NCBI RefSeq assembly: GCF_900099805.1
Contig: NZ_FNDR01000006.1
Location: 310,001 to 374,000 of the forward strand
Source: Variovorax sp. OV700
Lineage (GTDB): Bacteria; Pseudomonadota; Gammaproteobacteria; Burkholderiales; Burkholderiaceae_C
DNA length: 64,000 bases
Direction of reading: 5' to 3'
Shown here: piece after piece, positions 10,703-20,613 of the stretch
How the letters are laid out: every line of letters starts with the position of its first letter
How positions within the stretch are numbered: position 1 is the first letter of the stretch
Made by a program: the position numbers and the translations under genes
The notes under the pieces: generated by a model
What the model saw: only the letters and a program-made list of their open reading frames with translations
Told to the model about the DNA's origin: nothing
Database searches by the model: none

Positions 10703-11845
10703 TCAGGCCCGCGCCGGCTCCGTGGGCATATCGTCCGCCGGCGGCGGCAGGTCGGCCCCGCGCGTGAAGCGCGCCACCGCGTACATGCCCGCGAACACCG
10801 TGAGCAGCAGCAGGCCGTCTCCCCACCAGGGCCGCGCCATCTGGTTGTCGCCATAGAAGGCCAACACCAGCAGCACTGCCACCAGGTGCGCGCAGAACAC
10901 GGGGAGCGAGGCCGAGCCCATGGCTTCCAGCCAGTGCAGGCGCGGGATCTTGCGCATGAACCACGGTCCGAAGCGCACCGCCAGGATGCCCAGCGCCACC
11001 AGGTTGACGATGCGCAGCGGCCCCAGCTGCCATTTGTCGAACAGCAGGTTCAGTTCCACGTCGCCACCGAACGGCGCCTGGCCGTTGATGCCGTGGTGGC
11101 GCCACCAGAACCCATAGAGCGCAATGGCCAGCGCCGGCACCCACAGCCAGGCCGGAAAGCGCAGCGGCCGCGCCTCGGGCTGGTTGCGGCTGGCGCCAAG
11201 GCACAGGCCCGAAAACCACAGGAACTGCCACGCATAGGTGTTGAAGGCGCCCATTTCGTGGAACGGCACCGGCAGGCCCAGGTGCCGCTGCGCCAACTCG
11301 TAGATCCATTCGCTCAGGCCGAATTGCGCCAGCGCCCACAGCGTCGCGCTGGCGCCCATCACCAGCATCCAGCCGTGGCGCATGGCAAAAGCCAGCACCC
11401 ACGGGCTCATCAGCATGAAGAAGATGTACATCGGCAAGATGTCGAGCAACGGGGGCTCGTAGATGAGCAGCAAGCCGAACAGGAAGCCGTCGCGCGGCTC
11501 AGCGAGGTAGTAGGACACCAGGTTCTTCACCGCCGGCTGGTCGATGTGCAGCCCCAGCGCCGCGATCACGGTGAACAGAAACAGCAGGATCGCCGCCTGG
11601 CAGAGATACACCTTGACCACGCGCCGCCAGAAGGCCTGGCGCATCGAATCGACGCCGCGCACGTGGCCGATGCGGCTGTAGACCAGCCCGGCCACGAAGG
11701 CCGACAGCAGCACGAAGCCTTCCGCGGCCGAAACGAAGCCGAAGGGCTGGCCCAGCGGGTCGGTGAGGCGTGTCGGCAAATGGGTGACGGTCATCAGCAC
11801 GAGCATCAGCCCGCGCAAGGCGTCTATTTCCCAGTAGCGTTTCAT
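10703..11845 (-). CDS. opgC: OpgC-like membrane acyltransferase
   Basis: 380 residues with about ten transmembrane helices. It begins MKRYWEIDALRGLMLVLMTVTHLP, the OpgC/acyltransferase-3-like motif with Asp and Arg in helix 1 and His at its end. SAAEGFVLLSAFVAGLVYSR and the ILPMYIFFMLMSPWVL segment are typical of the OpgC family (PF10129), which succinylates osmoregulated periplasmic glucans in Rhodobacter and relatives. No opgG/opgH gene is in the window, so glucan as substrate is by family only. The start at ATG 11845 is preferred over an upstream Arg/Pro-rich extension. Confidence 0.85.
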   Translation of the reverse strand: MKRYWEIDALRGLMLVLMTVTHLPTRLTDPLGQPFGFVSAAEGFVLLSAFVAGLVYSRIGHVRGVDSMRQAFWRRVVKVYLCQAAILLFLFTVIAALGLHIDQPAVKNLVSYYLAEPRDGFLFGLLLIYEPPLLDILPMYIFFMLMSPWVLAFAMRHGWMLVMGASATLWALAQFGLSEWIYELAQRHLGLPVPFHEMGAFNTYAWQFLWFSGLCLGASRNQPEARPLRFPAWLWVPALAIALYGFWWRHHGINGQAPFGGDVELNLLFDKWQLGPLRIVNLVALGILAVRFGPWFMRKIPRLHWLEAMGSASLPVFCAHLVAVLLVLAFYGDNQMARPWWGDGLLLLTVFAGMYAVARFTRGADLPPPADDMPTEPARA

Positions 11846-11996
11846 CGGTCGGCGGCGAGGTCTTGGTGGCGGTCCGCGCGGCGCACGCACGACGGTGCCG
11901 ATTGTATGAAGTCGCAGCGAGGCATATGGCGACTGGCACAGCCGAACCGCCTTGCAAATCGGCTACGCTGCGCGTGCTTCAAGGTGGAGAAAAAAA

Positions 11997-14900
11997 TTGA
12001 AAAGAACCATTCCAGCATTGCTTCTGGCCGGCAGTGCCTTTTTTGCCGCGCCGGGCCATGCCCTCCAGATCACCAGCCTGACGCCGCAAGGCGAAGTGGC
12101 ACGCGTGCGACAGATCGTCGCCAAGTTCGACCAGCCGGCCGTCAATTTCGGTGACCCGAAGGCGCCGGCGCCGCTCGCCGTGAGCTGCACCGACGCGCAA
12201 GCCGGCAAGGGCACGGGCCGCTGGACCGATGCCAAGCAGTGGGTCTACGACTTCGAGAACGACCTGCCGCCCGGCGTGCGCTGCACCGTCACGCGCATCC
12301 CCACCTTCAAGCCCAGCGCCGGCGGCGAGCTGACGGGGTCGGATCGCTATCAATTCAATAGCGGCGGGCCGTTCGTGCGCAACTTCATGCCGGGCAGCTA
12401 TGGCCGGATCGACGAGCAGCAGATGTTCGTGCTCGAACTCAACGGCGCGGCCACGGTGGAGAGCGTGCGCCAGAACGTCTGGTGCGCAGCGGACGGTATC
12501 GGTGAGCGCATTCCGGTCAAGCTGCTCAACGACGAGCAGCGCACCGGTCTGCTCAAGGCCTTCAGCCGCGAAAAGGAAGCCGCCAAGGACCCGCTGCGCT
12601 TCATTGCGCTGCAATGCAACCGCACGCTCACGCCGGGCAGCAAAGTGCAGATCGTCTACGGCAAGGGCGTGGCCACGCCATCGGGTGTGGCCAACAACGT
12701 GGAGCGCCGCCTGAGCTTTCAGGTGCGCGAGCCGTTCGCGGTGTCTTTCACCTGCGAGCGCGAGAACGCGCAGGCCGCCTGCCTGCCGCTACGGCCGATG
12801 CAGCTGCAGTTCAATGCGCCGGTCACGCGCAAGATGGCCTCGCAGATCCAGCTCAAGGGCGGCGGCAAGACCGTGGCCGCCACACTCGAGAACGATGGCG
12901 GCACGCCCAGCGAAGACGACGTGGTCAGCGCCGCGAGCTTCGCGCCGCCGTTCGCGGAAGACACCAAGTTCACCATCGAGCTGCCGGCCAAGTTCGAAGA
13001 TGCTTCGGGCCGGCCGCTGGCTTCGCCCGGCACTTTTCCGCTGAAGGTGGCGACCGGCGCCATGCCGCCGCTGGCCAAGTTCGCAGCCTCGCCCTTCGGC
13101 GTGGTCGAACGGCTCGCCGAACCCGGCACCCCGGCCATGATGCCGGTGACCGTGCGGCGCGTGGAGCCCGCGCTCATGGTGCAGGCGCTCACGCCCGGCA
13201 AGGTCAGCGACATGAACCCGAAGACCGACGCCGAAATCATCGCGTGGTTTCGCAAGGTGCGTCGCTACGACGAGTACACCGTGAGTCGCGACCAGGCACG
13301 CAAGGACGTCAAGGGCGCGCTGCCCGCCGTCATTGAATCCAGCGAACGCAGCCGCGTGCAGAGCCGCATGCTCTCTCTTCTCGCGGGCCAGTCCGGCGTG
13401 AAGGCGCTCGACATGCCCAAGGCCGAGAGTGGCGATCCGCGCCCGTTCGAAGTGATCGGCATTCCGCTCACGCCCGGTTTCCACGTGCTCGAGATTGCCT
13501 CGCAAAAGCTGGGCGACGCGCTGCTCGACGAGCGCTACGGCGCCAGCCGCACGATGTACGTGCGCACCACCGCGCTGGCCACCAACTTGGCCGTGCACTT
13601 CAAGCTCGGCCGCGAAAACTCGATGGCCTGGGTCACCACGCTCGACAAGGGCAAGGTGGTGGCGGGTGCCGAAGTGCGCGTGTCCGGCTGCGACGGCAAG
13701 GCCGTGGCCACCGGCACCACCGACGCCAACGGCATCGTCAACCTCACGGGCGTCTCGCCCGAGGCGCCCAACTGCAACGGCCCGGACGAGTACAACGCGG
13801 GCGCCTGGTTCGTCAGCGCCCGCGCCAAGGACGACAAGGGCGTCGAGGACCTGGCCTTCACCTGGAGCGACTGGCAGCGCGGCATCGAGCCCTGGCGCTT
13901 CAATGTGCCGACCAACCTGCAGCCCGAGCCCGACCGCGTGGCGCACACCATCTTCGACCGCACCTTGCTGCGCGCCGGCGAAACGGTGTCGATGAAGCAC
14001 CTGATCCGCACCCAGACCAGCAAGGGCTTCCGCCTGCCCGAGAACCGGCCCGACACGCTGGTGGTGACCCACACCGGCAGCGGCCAGCGATTCACGCAGC
14101 CGCTGGCCTGGCGCAAGACGCCGACCGGCGGCCTGAGCGCGGAGAACACCTTCGCCATACCGCCGGCCGCCAAGCTCGGCGTGTACGAAGTGATGCTGCG
14201 CACCGGCAAGGGCAAGGATGCCGACAGCGGCGACTCCGAAGGCGACGGCGACGAGAGCGGCCGCAACCGCAGCTTCTCCACCGGCCAGTTCCGCGTCGAG
14301 GAATTCCGCCTGCCCGTGCTCGAAGGCCGCATCGCCCCGACCGACAAGAAGCCGCTGGTGAACGCGCTCTCAGTGCCGGCCGACGTGCAGATCAACTACG
14401 TGGCCGGAGGCGGCGCCGCCAACCTGCCGGTGCGCGTGTCGGCCATGGTGCGCGGCAAGAGCCTGAGCTTTGCCGACCATGACGCCTTCAGCTTCAACCC
14501 GCCGCGCGTGCAGGCCGATGGCGCGCAAGCGGCCGCGGCCGACACAGCAGGCGGCGAAGAAGACATCAACAGCGCCAGCGACACCCGCGTGATTGCCGAC
14601 AAGCTGCCTCTCACGCTCAACAAGGACGGCGCCGGCAAGGTCACGATCGACAAGGTGCCCAAGGTCAAGGCCGCGCGCGAGCTGCTGCTCGAAGCCACCT
14701 ATGCCGATCCGAACGGCGAGGTGCAGACCATCCGCAGCACGCAGACGCTGTGGCCCGCGTCGGTCATCGCGGGCATCAAGACCGAGGGCTGGGTGTCGAC
14801 GAGCCAGAAGCTCAAGTACCAGGCACTCGCGCTCGACCTTTCGGGCAAGCCCCAGGCCGGCGTCACGCTCAACGTGCGCGCCGTGGCGCGCATCACCACC

Positions 14901-17900
14901 ACCAGCCGCAAGCGCATGGTGGGCGGCTTCTACACCTACGACAACAAGACCGAGACCAAGGACATCGGCACCGTCTGCAGCGGCAAGAGCGACGCGCGCG
15001 GCCTGCTGCTGTGCGAGTCCGAGCTGAAGGAACCCGGCGAGGTCGAGCTGGTGGCCAGCGCCACCGACAGCGACGGCCGCGACAGCCGCGCCGCCAGCTC
15101 GGTCTACGTGACCAAGCAGGGCGAACTCTGGTTCGGCGGCGAGGACAACGACCGCATCGACGTGCTGCCCGAGAAGAAGAGCTACCAACCCGGAGAGACC
15201 GCCAAGTTCCAGGTGCGCAGCCCGTTCCGCTTCGCCACCGCGCTGGTGTCGGTGGAACGCGAAGGCATCATCGAAACCCGCGTCGTGCAGCTCGACGGCA
15301 AGGACCCGACCGTGAGCCTGCAGGTCAAGCCCGAGTGGGGGCCGAACGCCTATGTGAGCGTGCTCGCGCTGCGCGGCCGCCTGCGCGAGGTGCCGTGGTA
15401 CAGCTTCTTCACCTGGGGCTTCAAGGCACCGCGCGAGTGGTGGACCGCCTTCTGGTACGAAGGCAAGGAATACGTCGCCCCTACCGCGATGGTCGACCTG
15501 AGCAAGCCCGCCTACCGCCTCGGCATGGCCGAGATCCGCGTCGGCACGCGCGCGCACCAGATCGACGTGACCGTCACGAGCGACAAACCCAGCTACCCGG
15601 TGCGCAGCAAGGCGCAGATCACCATCTCCGCCAAGCTGCCCGACGGCAAGCCCGCAGCCGGTGCCGAAGTGGCCTTGGCCGCGGTCGATCAGGCCTTGCT
15701 GGAGCTCATGCCCAACGACAGCTGGAACCTGCTCAACGCCATGCTGCAGCGGCGCAGCTGGGGCGTGAGCACGTCTACCGCGCAGATGGAAATCGTCGGC
15801 CGGCGCCACTACGGGCGCAAGGCCGTGCCCGCTGGCGGTGGCGGCGGCAAGGGGCAGACGCGCGAGCTGCTCGACACCCTCCTCTTGTGGAACCCGAAGG
15901 TGGTGCTCGACGCCAACGGCCAGGCCGTGGTGACGGTGCCGCTCAACGACGCGCTCACCACCTTCAAGATCGTGGCCGTGGCCGATTCAGGCACCAGCCT
16001 CTTCGGCACCGGCCAGGCCAGCATCCAGGCCACGCAAGACCTGCAGATCATCAGCGGCCTGCCGCCGCTGGTGCGCGAGGACGACCAGTTCCGCGCCCAG
16101 ATCACGCTGCGCAACACCACGCAAAAACCCATGAAGGTGGAAGCCACGCCGCGCGCCACGCTGCTCACGCTGGAGACGCAGACGGTCGACATTCCGGCCG
16201 GCGAAGCGCGTGAAGTGGCATGGAACGTGACCGCGCCCGCGCAGCTCGCGCAGACGCGCGCCGAAGCCATCCTGTGGGAGATCGAGGCGAAAGACACGCT
16301 CGGCGGCGCACGCGATGCGCTCAAGGTGCGCCAGCGCATCGTGCCCTCGGTGCCGCTTACGGTGCAGCAGGCCACGCTGGTGCAGCTCGACGGTCCGTTC
16401 ACGCTCGACGTGGCGCCGCCCGCCGACGCCCTGCCCGGCCGCGGCGGCTTGAAGATGTCGCTGCAACCCAAGCTGGCCGAAGGCCTGCCCGGCGTGCGCG
16501 ACTGGTTCGCCAACTACCCCTTCAGCTGCCTCGAACAGAAGACCAGCAAGTCGGTCGGCCTGCGCGACGCGAAGATGTGGCAGGGCGTTCTGGCCCAACT
16601 GCCGACCTACCTGGACAGCGACGGCCTGGCCAGCTACTTTCCGCCGCGCGACGGCGAGTCCAACCGCGGCAGCGACATCCTCACCTCATACCTGCTGGCG
16701 GCAACGCATGAGGCGGCGGCACTGAACCCGGCCTTTGCGCTGCCCGACGAAGCGCGCGCGCCGATGGAGTCGGGCCTCATCGCTTTTGTCGAAGGCCGCA
16801 TCCAGCGCGAGTTCTGGAGCCCGCGCAAGGACCTGGACGTGCGCAAGCTCGCCGCGCTCGAGGCCCTGTCGCGCTACGGCTCGGCCAAGGGCAGCATGCT
16901 GGGCAGCATCACGATTGCGCCGAACCAGTGGCCCACCGGCGCCGTGATCGACTGGCTCAACATCCTGAAGCGCGTGCAGGACGTGCCGCAACGCCAGCAG
17001 CGCCTGGACGAGGCCAACAACGTGCTGAAGGCCCGGCTGTCGTACCAGGGCACCAAGCTCGTCTTCAGCACCGAGCAGGACGACTATTGGTGGTGGCTCA
17101 TGACCAACGGCGACGTCAACACCGCGCGCCTCTTGCTCAGCGTGATGGACGATCCGGCCTGGAAGGACGACATAGGCAAGCTGGCCAACGGCTTCATCGG
17201 CCGCCAGCAGAACGGCGCCTGGCACACCACCACCGCCAACCTGTGGGGCGGGCTCGCGCTCGAGAAGTTCTCCAAGGTGTTCGAAAGCACGCCGGTGGCC
17301 GGTGTCACCGCCGCCACCTTGGGTGCGGTGAAGGCCCAGGTCGACTGGCGCAACGTCACGCGCGTGAAGACCACCGACCCGGCCGGTGCACCCAACCAGG
17401 CCACTTTCTTTGGCGCGCCCGCATCGCCGGGCAACCTGAAGAACAACACCATGTTCCTGCCTTGGTCCGCTTCACCCGCGGGCGCGCCGGTGCGCGACAC
17501 GCTGCTGGTCACCCAGCAGGGCACCGGCAAGCCGTGGCTCACGATGCAGTCGATTGCGGCGGTGCAGCTGAAGGCGCCGTTTGCCGCCGGCTACGCCATC
17601 AAGAAGACCATCACGCCGGTCGAGCAGGCCACAGCGGGCAAGTACACCCGCGGCGACGTGCTGCGCGTGACCGTCGAGGTGAGCGCCAGCGCGGACATGA
17701 CCTGGGTCGTGGTGAGCGACCCGATTCCGGGCGGCGCCACCATTCTGGGTAGCGGCCTGGGCCGCGACTCGCAGATCGCCACGCAAGGCGAAAAGAAGTC
17801 GGGCGCCGGCTGGCCGGCGTTCGAAGAGCGCAGCTTCGAGGCCTTCCGCAGCTACTACGAGTACGTGCCCAAAGGCGTGGTGAAGATCGAATACACCGTG

Positions 17901-18017
17901 CGCCTCAACAACGTGGGCGACTTCGCGCTGCCGCCGAGCCGCGTGGAGGCAATGTATGCGCCGGAGATGTTCGGCGAGACGCCGAATGCGCGCGTGAAAG
18001 TGGAGGCGGCGAAGTAA
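11997..18017 (+). CDS. Bacterial alpha-2-macroglobulin with intact thioester
   Basis: A 2006-residue exported protease-trapping protein. The start is TTG 11997, which has a strong AGGTGGAG Shine-Dalgarno 8 nt upstream and opens a clean signal peptide (KRTIPALLLAGSAFFAAPGHA). Macroglobulin-like beta-sandwich domains fill the N-terminal half, including MG2-like VPTNLQPEPDRVAHTIFDRT. The A2M family segment follows around LLDTLLLWNPKVVLDANGQ. The thioester motif CLEQ has Cys1511 and Gln1514 (YPFSCLEQKTSK), so it can crosslink attacking proteases. The terpenoid-cyclase-like domain and a receptor-like end follow. There is no lipobox, so it should be soluble in the periplasm, unlike E. coli YfhM. 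pbpC is not adjacent but 11.5 kb away. Confidence 0.93.
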   Translation: MKRTIPALLLAGSAFFAAPGHALQITSLTPQGEVARVRQIVAKFDQPAVNFGDPKAPAPLAVSCTDAQAGKGTGRWTDAKQWVYDFENDLPPGVRCTVTRIPTFKPSAGGELTGSDRYQFNSGGPFVRNFMPGSYGRIDEQQMFVLELNGAATVESVRQNVWCAADGIGERIPVKLLNDEQRTGLLKAFSREKEAAKDPLRFIALQCNRTLTPGSKVQIVYGKGVATPSGVANNVERRLSFQVREPFAVSFTCERENAQAACLPLRPMQLQFNAPVTRKMASQIQLKGGGKTVAATLENDGGTPSEDDVVSAASFAPPFAEDTKFTIELPAKFEDASGRPLASPGTFPLKVATGAMPPLAKFAASPFGVVERLAEPGTPAMMPVTVRRVEPALMVQALTPGKVSDMNPKTDAEIIAWFRKVRRYDEYTVSRDQARKDVKGALPAVIESSERSRVQSRMLSLLAGQSGVKALDMPKAESGDPRPFEVIGIPLTPGFHVLEIASQKLGDALLDERYGASRTMYVRTTALATNLAVHFKLGRENSMAWVTTLDKGKVVAGAEVRVSGCDGKAVATGTTDANGIVNLTGVSPEAPNCNGPDEYNAGAWFVSARAKDDKGVEDLAFTWSDWQRGIEPWRFNVPTNLQPEPDRVAHTIFDRTLLRAGETVSMKHLIRTQTSKGFRLPENRPDTLVVTHTGSGQRFTQPLAWRKTPTGGLSAENTFAIPPAAKLGVYEVMLRTGKGKDADSGDSEGDGDESGRNRSFSTGQFRVEEFRLPVLEGRIAPTDKKPLVNALSVPADVQINYVAGGGAANLPVRVSAMVRGKSLSFADHDAFSFNPPRVQADGAQAAAADTAGGEEDINSASDTRVIADKLPLTLNKDGAGKVTIDKVPKVKAARELLLEATYADPNGEVQTIRSTQTLWPASVIAGIKTEGWVSTSQKLKYQALALDLSGKPQAGVTLNVRAVARITTTSRKRMVGGFYTYDNKTETKDIGTVCSGKSDARGLLLCESELKEPGEVELVASATDSDGRDSRAASSVYVTKQGELWFGGEDNDRIDVLPEKKSYQPGETAKFQVRSPFRFATALVSVEREGIIETRVVQLDGKDPTVSLQVKPEWGPNAYVSVLALRGRLREVPWYSFFTWGFKAPREWWTAFWYEGKEYVAPTAMVDLSKPAYRLGMAEIRVGTRAHQIDVTVTSDKPSYPVRSKAQITISAKLPDGKPAAGAEVALAAVDQALLELMPNDSWNLLNAMLQRRSWGVSTSTAQMEIVGRRHYGRKAVPAGGGGGKGQTRELLDTLLLWNPKVVLDANGQAVVTVPLNDALTTFKIVAVADSGTSLFGTGQASIQATQDLQIISGLPPLVREDDQFRAQITLRNTTQKPMKVEATPRATLLTLETQTVDIPAGEAREVAWNVTAPAQLAQTRAEAILWEIEAKDTLGGARDALKVRQRIVPSVPLTVQQATLVQLDGPFTLDVAPPADALPGRGGLKMSLQPKLAEGLPGVRDWFANYPFSCLEQKTSKSVGLRDAKMWQGVLAQLPTYLDSDGLASYFPPRDGESNRGSDILTSYLLAATHEAAALNPAFALPDEARAPMESGLIAFVEGRIQREFWSPRKDLDVRKLAALEALSRYGSAKGSMLGSITIAPNQWPTGAVIDWLNILKRVQDVPQRQQRLDEANNVLKARLSYQGTKLVFSTEQDDYWWWLMTNGDVNTARLLLSVMDDPAWKDDIGKLANGFIGRQQNGAWHTTTANLWGGLALEKFSKVFESTPVAGVTAATLGAVKAQVDWRNVTRVKTTDPAGAPNQATFFGAPASPGNLKNNTMFLPWSASPAGAPVRDTLLVTQQGTGKPWLTMQSIAAVQLKAPFAAGYAIKKTITPVEQATAGKYTRGDVLRVTVEVSASADMTWVVVSDPIPGGATILGSGLGRDSQIATQGEKKSGAGWPAFEERSFEAFRSYYEYVPKGVVKIEYTVRLNNVGDFALPPSRVEAMYAPEMFGETPNARVKVEAAK

Positions 18018-18025
18018 GGCTCGGC

Positions 18026-18051
18026 GGGGGTTGCTTTTCTATGCAGCCCCC
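18026..18051. terminator. Hairpin overlapping a stop codon between convergent genes
   Basis: GGGGGTTGC (18026-18034) pairs with GCAGCCCCC (18043-18051), with one G-T wobble and an 8-nt T-rich loop. It lies between the alpha-2-macroglobulin stop and the macrodomain gene and covers the macrodomain stop codon. No T-run follows on either strand, so termination is only a possibility. Confidence 0.3.
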
Positions 18052-18560
18052 GTTGCCGCAAGCACCACCTGGTACACGGCAAGGTCCGCGTCCGAGAAGC
18101 AGCAGAACGTGACCTCCTCCACGCTGGCACCCTCCGTCAGCGCCGACCGGACCGTCGCCACCGCAATGGGCGCCGCGAGTTCGATCGGGTAGCCGTAGAT
18201 GCCCGTGCTGATCGACGGAAACGCAACAGTCCGTGCGCCGCACTGCGCCGCGAGCTCCATCGACTTTCGATAGCACGATGCGAGCAGCCCCGGCTCGCCG
18301 CTCGAGCCGCCGCGCCAGACCGGCCCGACGGTGTGAATGACGAACCGAGCCGGCAGCCGGTAGCCCTTGGTCAGCTTGGCATCGCCGGTCTTGCAGCCCG
18401 CCAGCAGGCGGCACTCATGCACGAGCTCGGGTCCGGCCGCGCGATGGATCGCACCATCGACGCCGCCACCGCCCAGCAGCGAAGAATTCGCTGCGTTGAC
18501 GATGGCATCGACCCGCAGCGTGGTGATGTCGCCGCGAATGGCACGAAGAGCTTTCTGCAT
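18039..18560 (-). CDS. Macrodomain ADP-ribose hydrolase (O-acetyl-ADP-ribose deacetylase, YmdB-like)
   Basis: 173 residues. The start of the fold reads [36 protein letters not shown], the full macrodomain ADP-ribose loop with the catalytic Asn/Asp positions. [10 protein letters not shown] and [17 protein letters not shown], the second phosphate loop, follow. This is the MacroD/YmdB class, which removes acetyl from O-acetyl-ADP-ribose and ADP-ribose from acidic residues. It is a single gene separated by 23 bp from the pectate lyase gene upstream on the same strand. A hairpin overlaps its stop. Confidence 0.94.
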   Translation of the reverse strand: MQKALRAIRGDITTLRVDAIVNAANSSLLGGGGVDGAIHRAAGPELVHECRLLAGCKTGDAKLTKGYRLPARFVIHTVGPVWRGGSSGEPGLLASCYRKSMELAAQCGARTVAFPSISTGIYGYPIELAAPIAVATVRSALTEGASVEEVTFCCFSDADLAVYQVVLAATGAA

Positions 18561-18583
18561 GACGTGGCCCCCTTCAGCGCGAA

Positions 18584-20398
18584 TTAGACGACAGGCGCAG
18601 TAAAGGCGATGAGTTTGCCCATGTTGCTGACGAAGCTGGCCACCGTGATTCCCTGCGGCTGCTCCTTTTTCACGTAAGGCTCGATGAAGGGCGGGTCCGC
18701 CGGATCGTAGGGCGAAGTGTCGAACACATCGCCCACGTGCTTGCTGCGATAGGCATCGCCCGTGTACGGCGTGGTGGGACCGTCGCCCTTGTAGGGGTTG
18801 GTCACGGCCGACAGCGGCGCGAGCCAATAGCCCTTCGGGTCGAGCTTGTCCATCACTGCCACCGCATCGGTGGCGCTCACCACAGGGCTGGTCATCACGC
18901 GGTCTGCGAACAGGTCGGCAAAGTCCACCTCGCGCAGCGAGAAGTACTTCGGCAGCGGCCTTTGCTCTCCATGGCGCAGCGGCGAAGCCGCAACCATCTG
19001 CTGAATGGCGGTGTCGGTCATGCCGTTCAGCTGGGCGTAGGTCTGGCGCATGCCCGCAATGTCGATGTTGCGGCCCGCCGAGTAGTGGCTCGGCGTGTTG
19101 CGATGGTCGTGGTCGAAATAGTAAGCGCCGTTGTGGATGTTCGAGCCGTAGCGGTGCACGAAGCGCGGCTGGTTGGTGCCGAGCTCCACGAAGGTGGGAT
19201 GCGTACGCCCCTTGAGCAGTGGGTTCTCCGCGATCATGGTGTCGGTAAGCTTGCAGCTGTCCAGCCAGTCGAGCGCCTCGGGCACGCGCGCAAGAAAGCC
19301 GCGGTCGCCCGTGAGGCGGAAGTAGTTGAACAGCTGCTGCACGTTGGTCTGCGTGGTGTGCGTGGCCAGCGATCTCGGCTCGTAGCTGCGCGCGCCGGCA
19401 GGCTCTCCGGCCAGGCGGCCGTTCTGGTCCGTGGCCAGGTGCTGCAAGCCCCAGCCGGCCTGCGGCCCGGGCTGCTGCATGCGGCGCAGGCAGTCCATTG
19501 CGCGGGTGATGTACGGCACCAGGCTCTGGTCGCCAAGCGCCACCACGCACATCAGCAGGAACTTGATGTTCTCTCCCGCCACGTCGTCGTTGAAGGTGAC
19601 GTGACGCGTGTAGTCGCCGTCTTCCATGCCCGCCGTAGCGCCCGCGGGCAGCTGCTGCGGATTGGGCAAGGGCATCGAAGAGATCGCGTCGGGCGACGGC
19701 GGATAGCGCTGCGGCCACCCGCCTTCGGCCACTCCGCCGACGAACTGCGCCTGCGTGACGAAGCCGATGGCTTTTTGCAGCGCCGCCAAAAAGCGTGGGT
19801 CCTTCTTCTCCAGATACATGCGCAGCATGAACTGCGACGACACCGCCGTGCCCGCGTCGTCGAAGGTGGCGTTGCCGTAGTAGTGCTGGAACTCTTCCAG
19901 GCGCCAGCCGTTGGCGCCCACGGTGGCGTACCAGTCGCGCAGCGATGTTTCGCCGGCAAAGTCGTGAATGTAGTTCCAGCCGCCCGACGGATGTTGCGCC
20001 TCGATGAGCGCGAGCCCCGTGCGCTCGGCGGCGTTGTAGAAGAGTTCATCGCCCGTCGCGTGATAGGCGTCGAGCATGCAGTGCCCCGCGGTCGGCGTGC
20101 CCGGCGGCTGGATCCAGCACATGGTGCGGCGCGCCTCCATCTCGCCCCAGAGGGTCGAGAAGTCCGGCATGTAGGCCCACACGTAGCCGCCGCGGTACGA
20201 CACCGTTTCGTCCATGAAGCCCGCGGCGCGCCGCATTGCCTTGCGCGCCAGCATCTCGGTGCTTGGCGGCGGCTCGGGAGCCGGCGCGGGCGGGGGAACT
20301 GGGAACGGCGGAAAGGTGGGACCATCTCCGCCGCCGCCTCCGCATGCGCTCAGCGCCAGCGGGGAAAGGGTCGAGATGACGAAGTTCCTGCGTTTCAT
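18584..20398 (-). CDS. PL10-type pectate lyase, lipoprotein
   Basis: 604 residues. The N-terminus [20 protein letters not shown] has a lipobox (LSAC), followed by a Gly run and a Pro-rich linker, so it is probably lipid-anchored and surface or periplasm facing. The body carries patterns I associate with the polysaccharide lyase 10 pectate lyase family (PF09492): [45 protein letters not shown] and [25 protein letters not shown]10 enzymes cleave polygalacturonate by beta-elimination using Ca2+. Two palindromes and a structured leader precede it, suggesting substrate-controlled expression. Catalytic residues were not assigned; a related (alpha/alpha)6 lyase is the alternative. Confidence 0.72.
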   Translation of the reverse strand: MKRRNFVISTLSPLALSACGGGGGDGPTFPPFPVPPPAPAPEPPPSTEMLARKAMRRAAGFMDETVSYRGGYVWAYMPDFSTLWGEMEARRTMCWIQPPGTPTAGHCMLDAYHATGDELFYNAAERTGLALIEAQHPSGGWNYIHDFAGETSLRDWYATVGANGWRLEEFQHYYGNATFDDAGTAVSSQFMLRMYLEKKDPRFLAALQKAIGFVTQAQFVGGVAEGGWPQRYPPSPDAISSMPLPNPQQLPAGATAGMEDGDYTRHVTFNDDVAGENIKFLLMCVVALGDQSLVPYITRAMDCLRRMQQPGPQAGWGLQHLATDQNGRLAGEPAGARSYEPRSLATHTTQTNVQQLFNYFRLTGDRGFLARVPEALDWLDSCKLTDTMIAENPLLKGRTHPTFVELGTNQPRFVHRYGSNIHNGAYYFDHDHRNTPSHYSAGRNIDIAGMRQTYAQLNGMTDTAIQQMVAASPLRHGEQRPLPKYFSLREVDFADLFADRVMTSPVVSATDAVAVMDKLDPKGYWLAPLSAVTNPYKGDGPTTPYTGDAYRSKHVGDVFDTSPYDPADPPFIEPYVKKEQPQGITVASFVSNMGKLIAFTAPVV

Positions 20399-20417
20399 CT
20401 TATGTCTCCAGTTGAAG

Positions 20418-20432
20418 AGCGGTTTGACCGCT
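20418..20432 (-). promoter_or_regulatory. Inverted repeat in the lyase leader
   Basis: AGCGGT-TTG-ACCGCT, nested inside a wider GTTGAA (20411-20416) / TTCAAC (20442-20447) pair, directly upstream of the pectate lyase start. It may be a leader stem-loop or an operator. Confidence 0.4.
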
Positions 20433-20478
20433 TTGGTACTTTTCAACTCATACGATGTCCGATGAGTCGCTGGAAATT

Positions 20479-20494
20479 CTGCCATTTTTGGCAG
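20479..20494. promoter_or_regulatory. Palindrome CTGCCA-TTTT-TGGCAG upstream of the lyase
   Basis: Six-base arms with a TTTT centre, about 85 bp upstream of the lyase start. On the + strand it is followed by TTTTAT and so resembles a small intrinsic terminator, but no + gene ends here. An operator role is at least as likely. Confidence 0.4.
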
Positions 20495-20505
20495 TTTTAT
20501 CTCCA

Positions 20506-20520
20506 AGTTGTACGACAACT
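20506..20520. promoter_or_regulatory. Palindromic operator AGTTGTACGACAACT
   Basis: Perfect 6-bp arms AGTTGT/ACAACT around ACG, about 110 bp upstream of the pectate lyase start. The TTGT-N3-ACAA core is the shape bound by many FadR-subfamily GntR repressors that control sugar-acid genes, which fits a pectin-degrading enzyme. The regulator itself is not adjacent; this link is an inference. Confidence 0.5.
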
Positions 20521-20574
20521 AAAGATGCAAGATGGGCGGCTTTTTTTGTATGGAAATGTTTTTCAGGAAGGAGC

Positions 20575-20592
20575 CCGGGGCGCACGCCCCGG
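20575..20592 (-). terminator. GC-rich hairpin downstream of the DUF3297 gene
   Basis: Perfect 8-bp arms CCGGGGCG (20575-20582) and CGCCCCGG (20585-20592) with a 2-nt loop, 22 bp past the DUF3297 stop. On the minus strand only a weak pyrimidine stretch follows, so it may stall or protect transcripts rather than end them. Confidence 0.45.
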
Positions 20593-20613
20593 AAGGGATC
20601 AGGCCAAAGAGGC

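Noticed and set aside
20521..20560. Terminator at gatgggcggcttttttt
   Set aside because: The T-run is good but the GC stretch has no complementary arm, so no stem forms.
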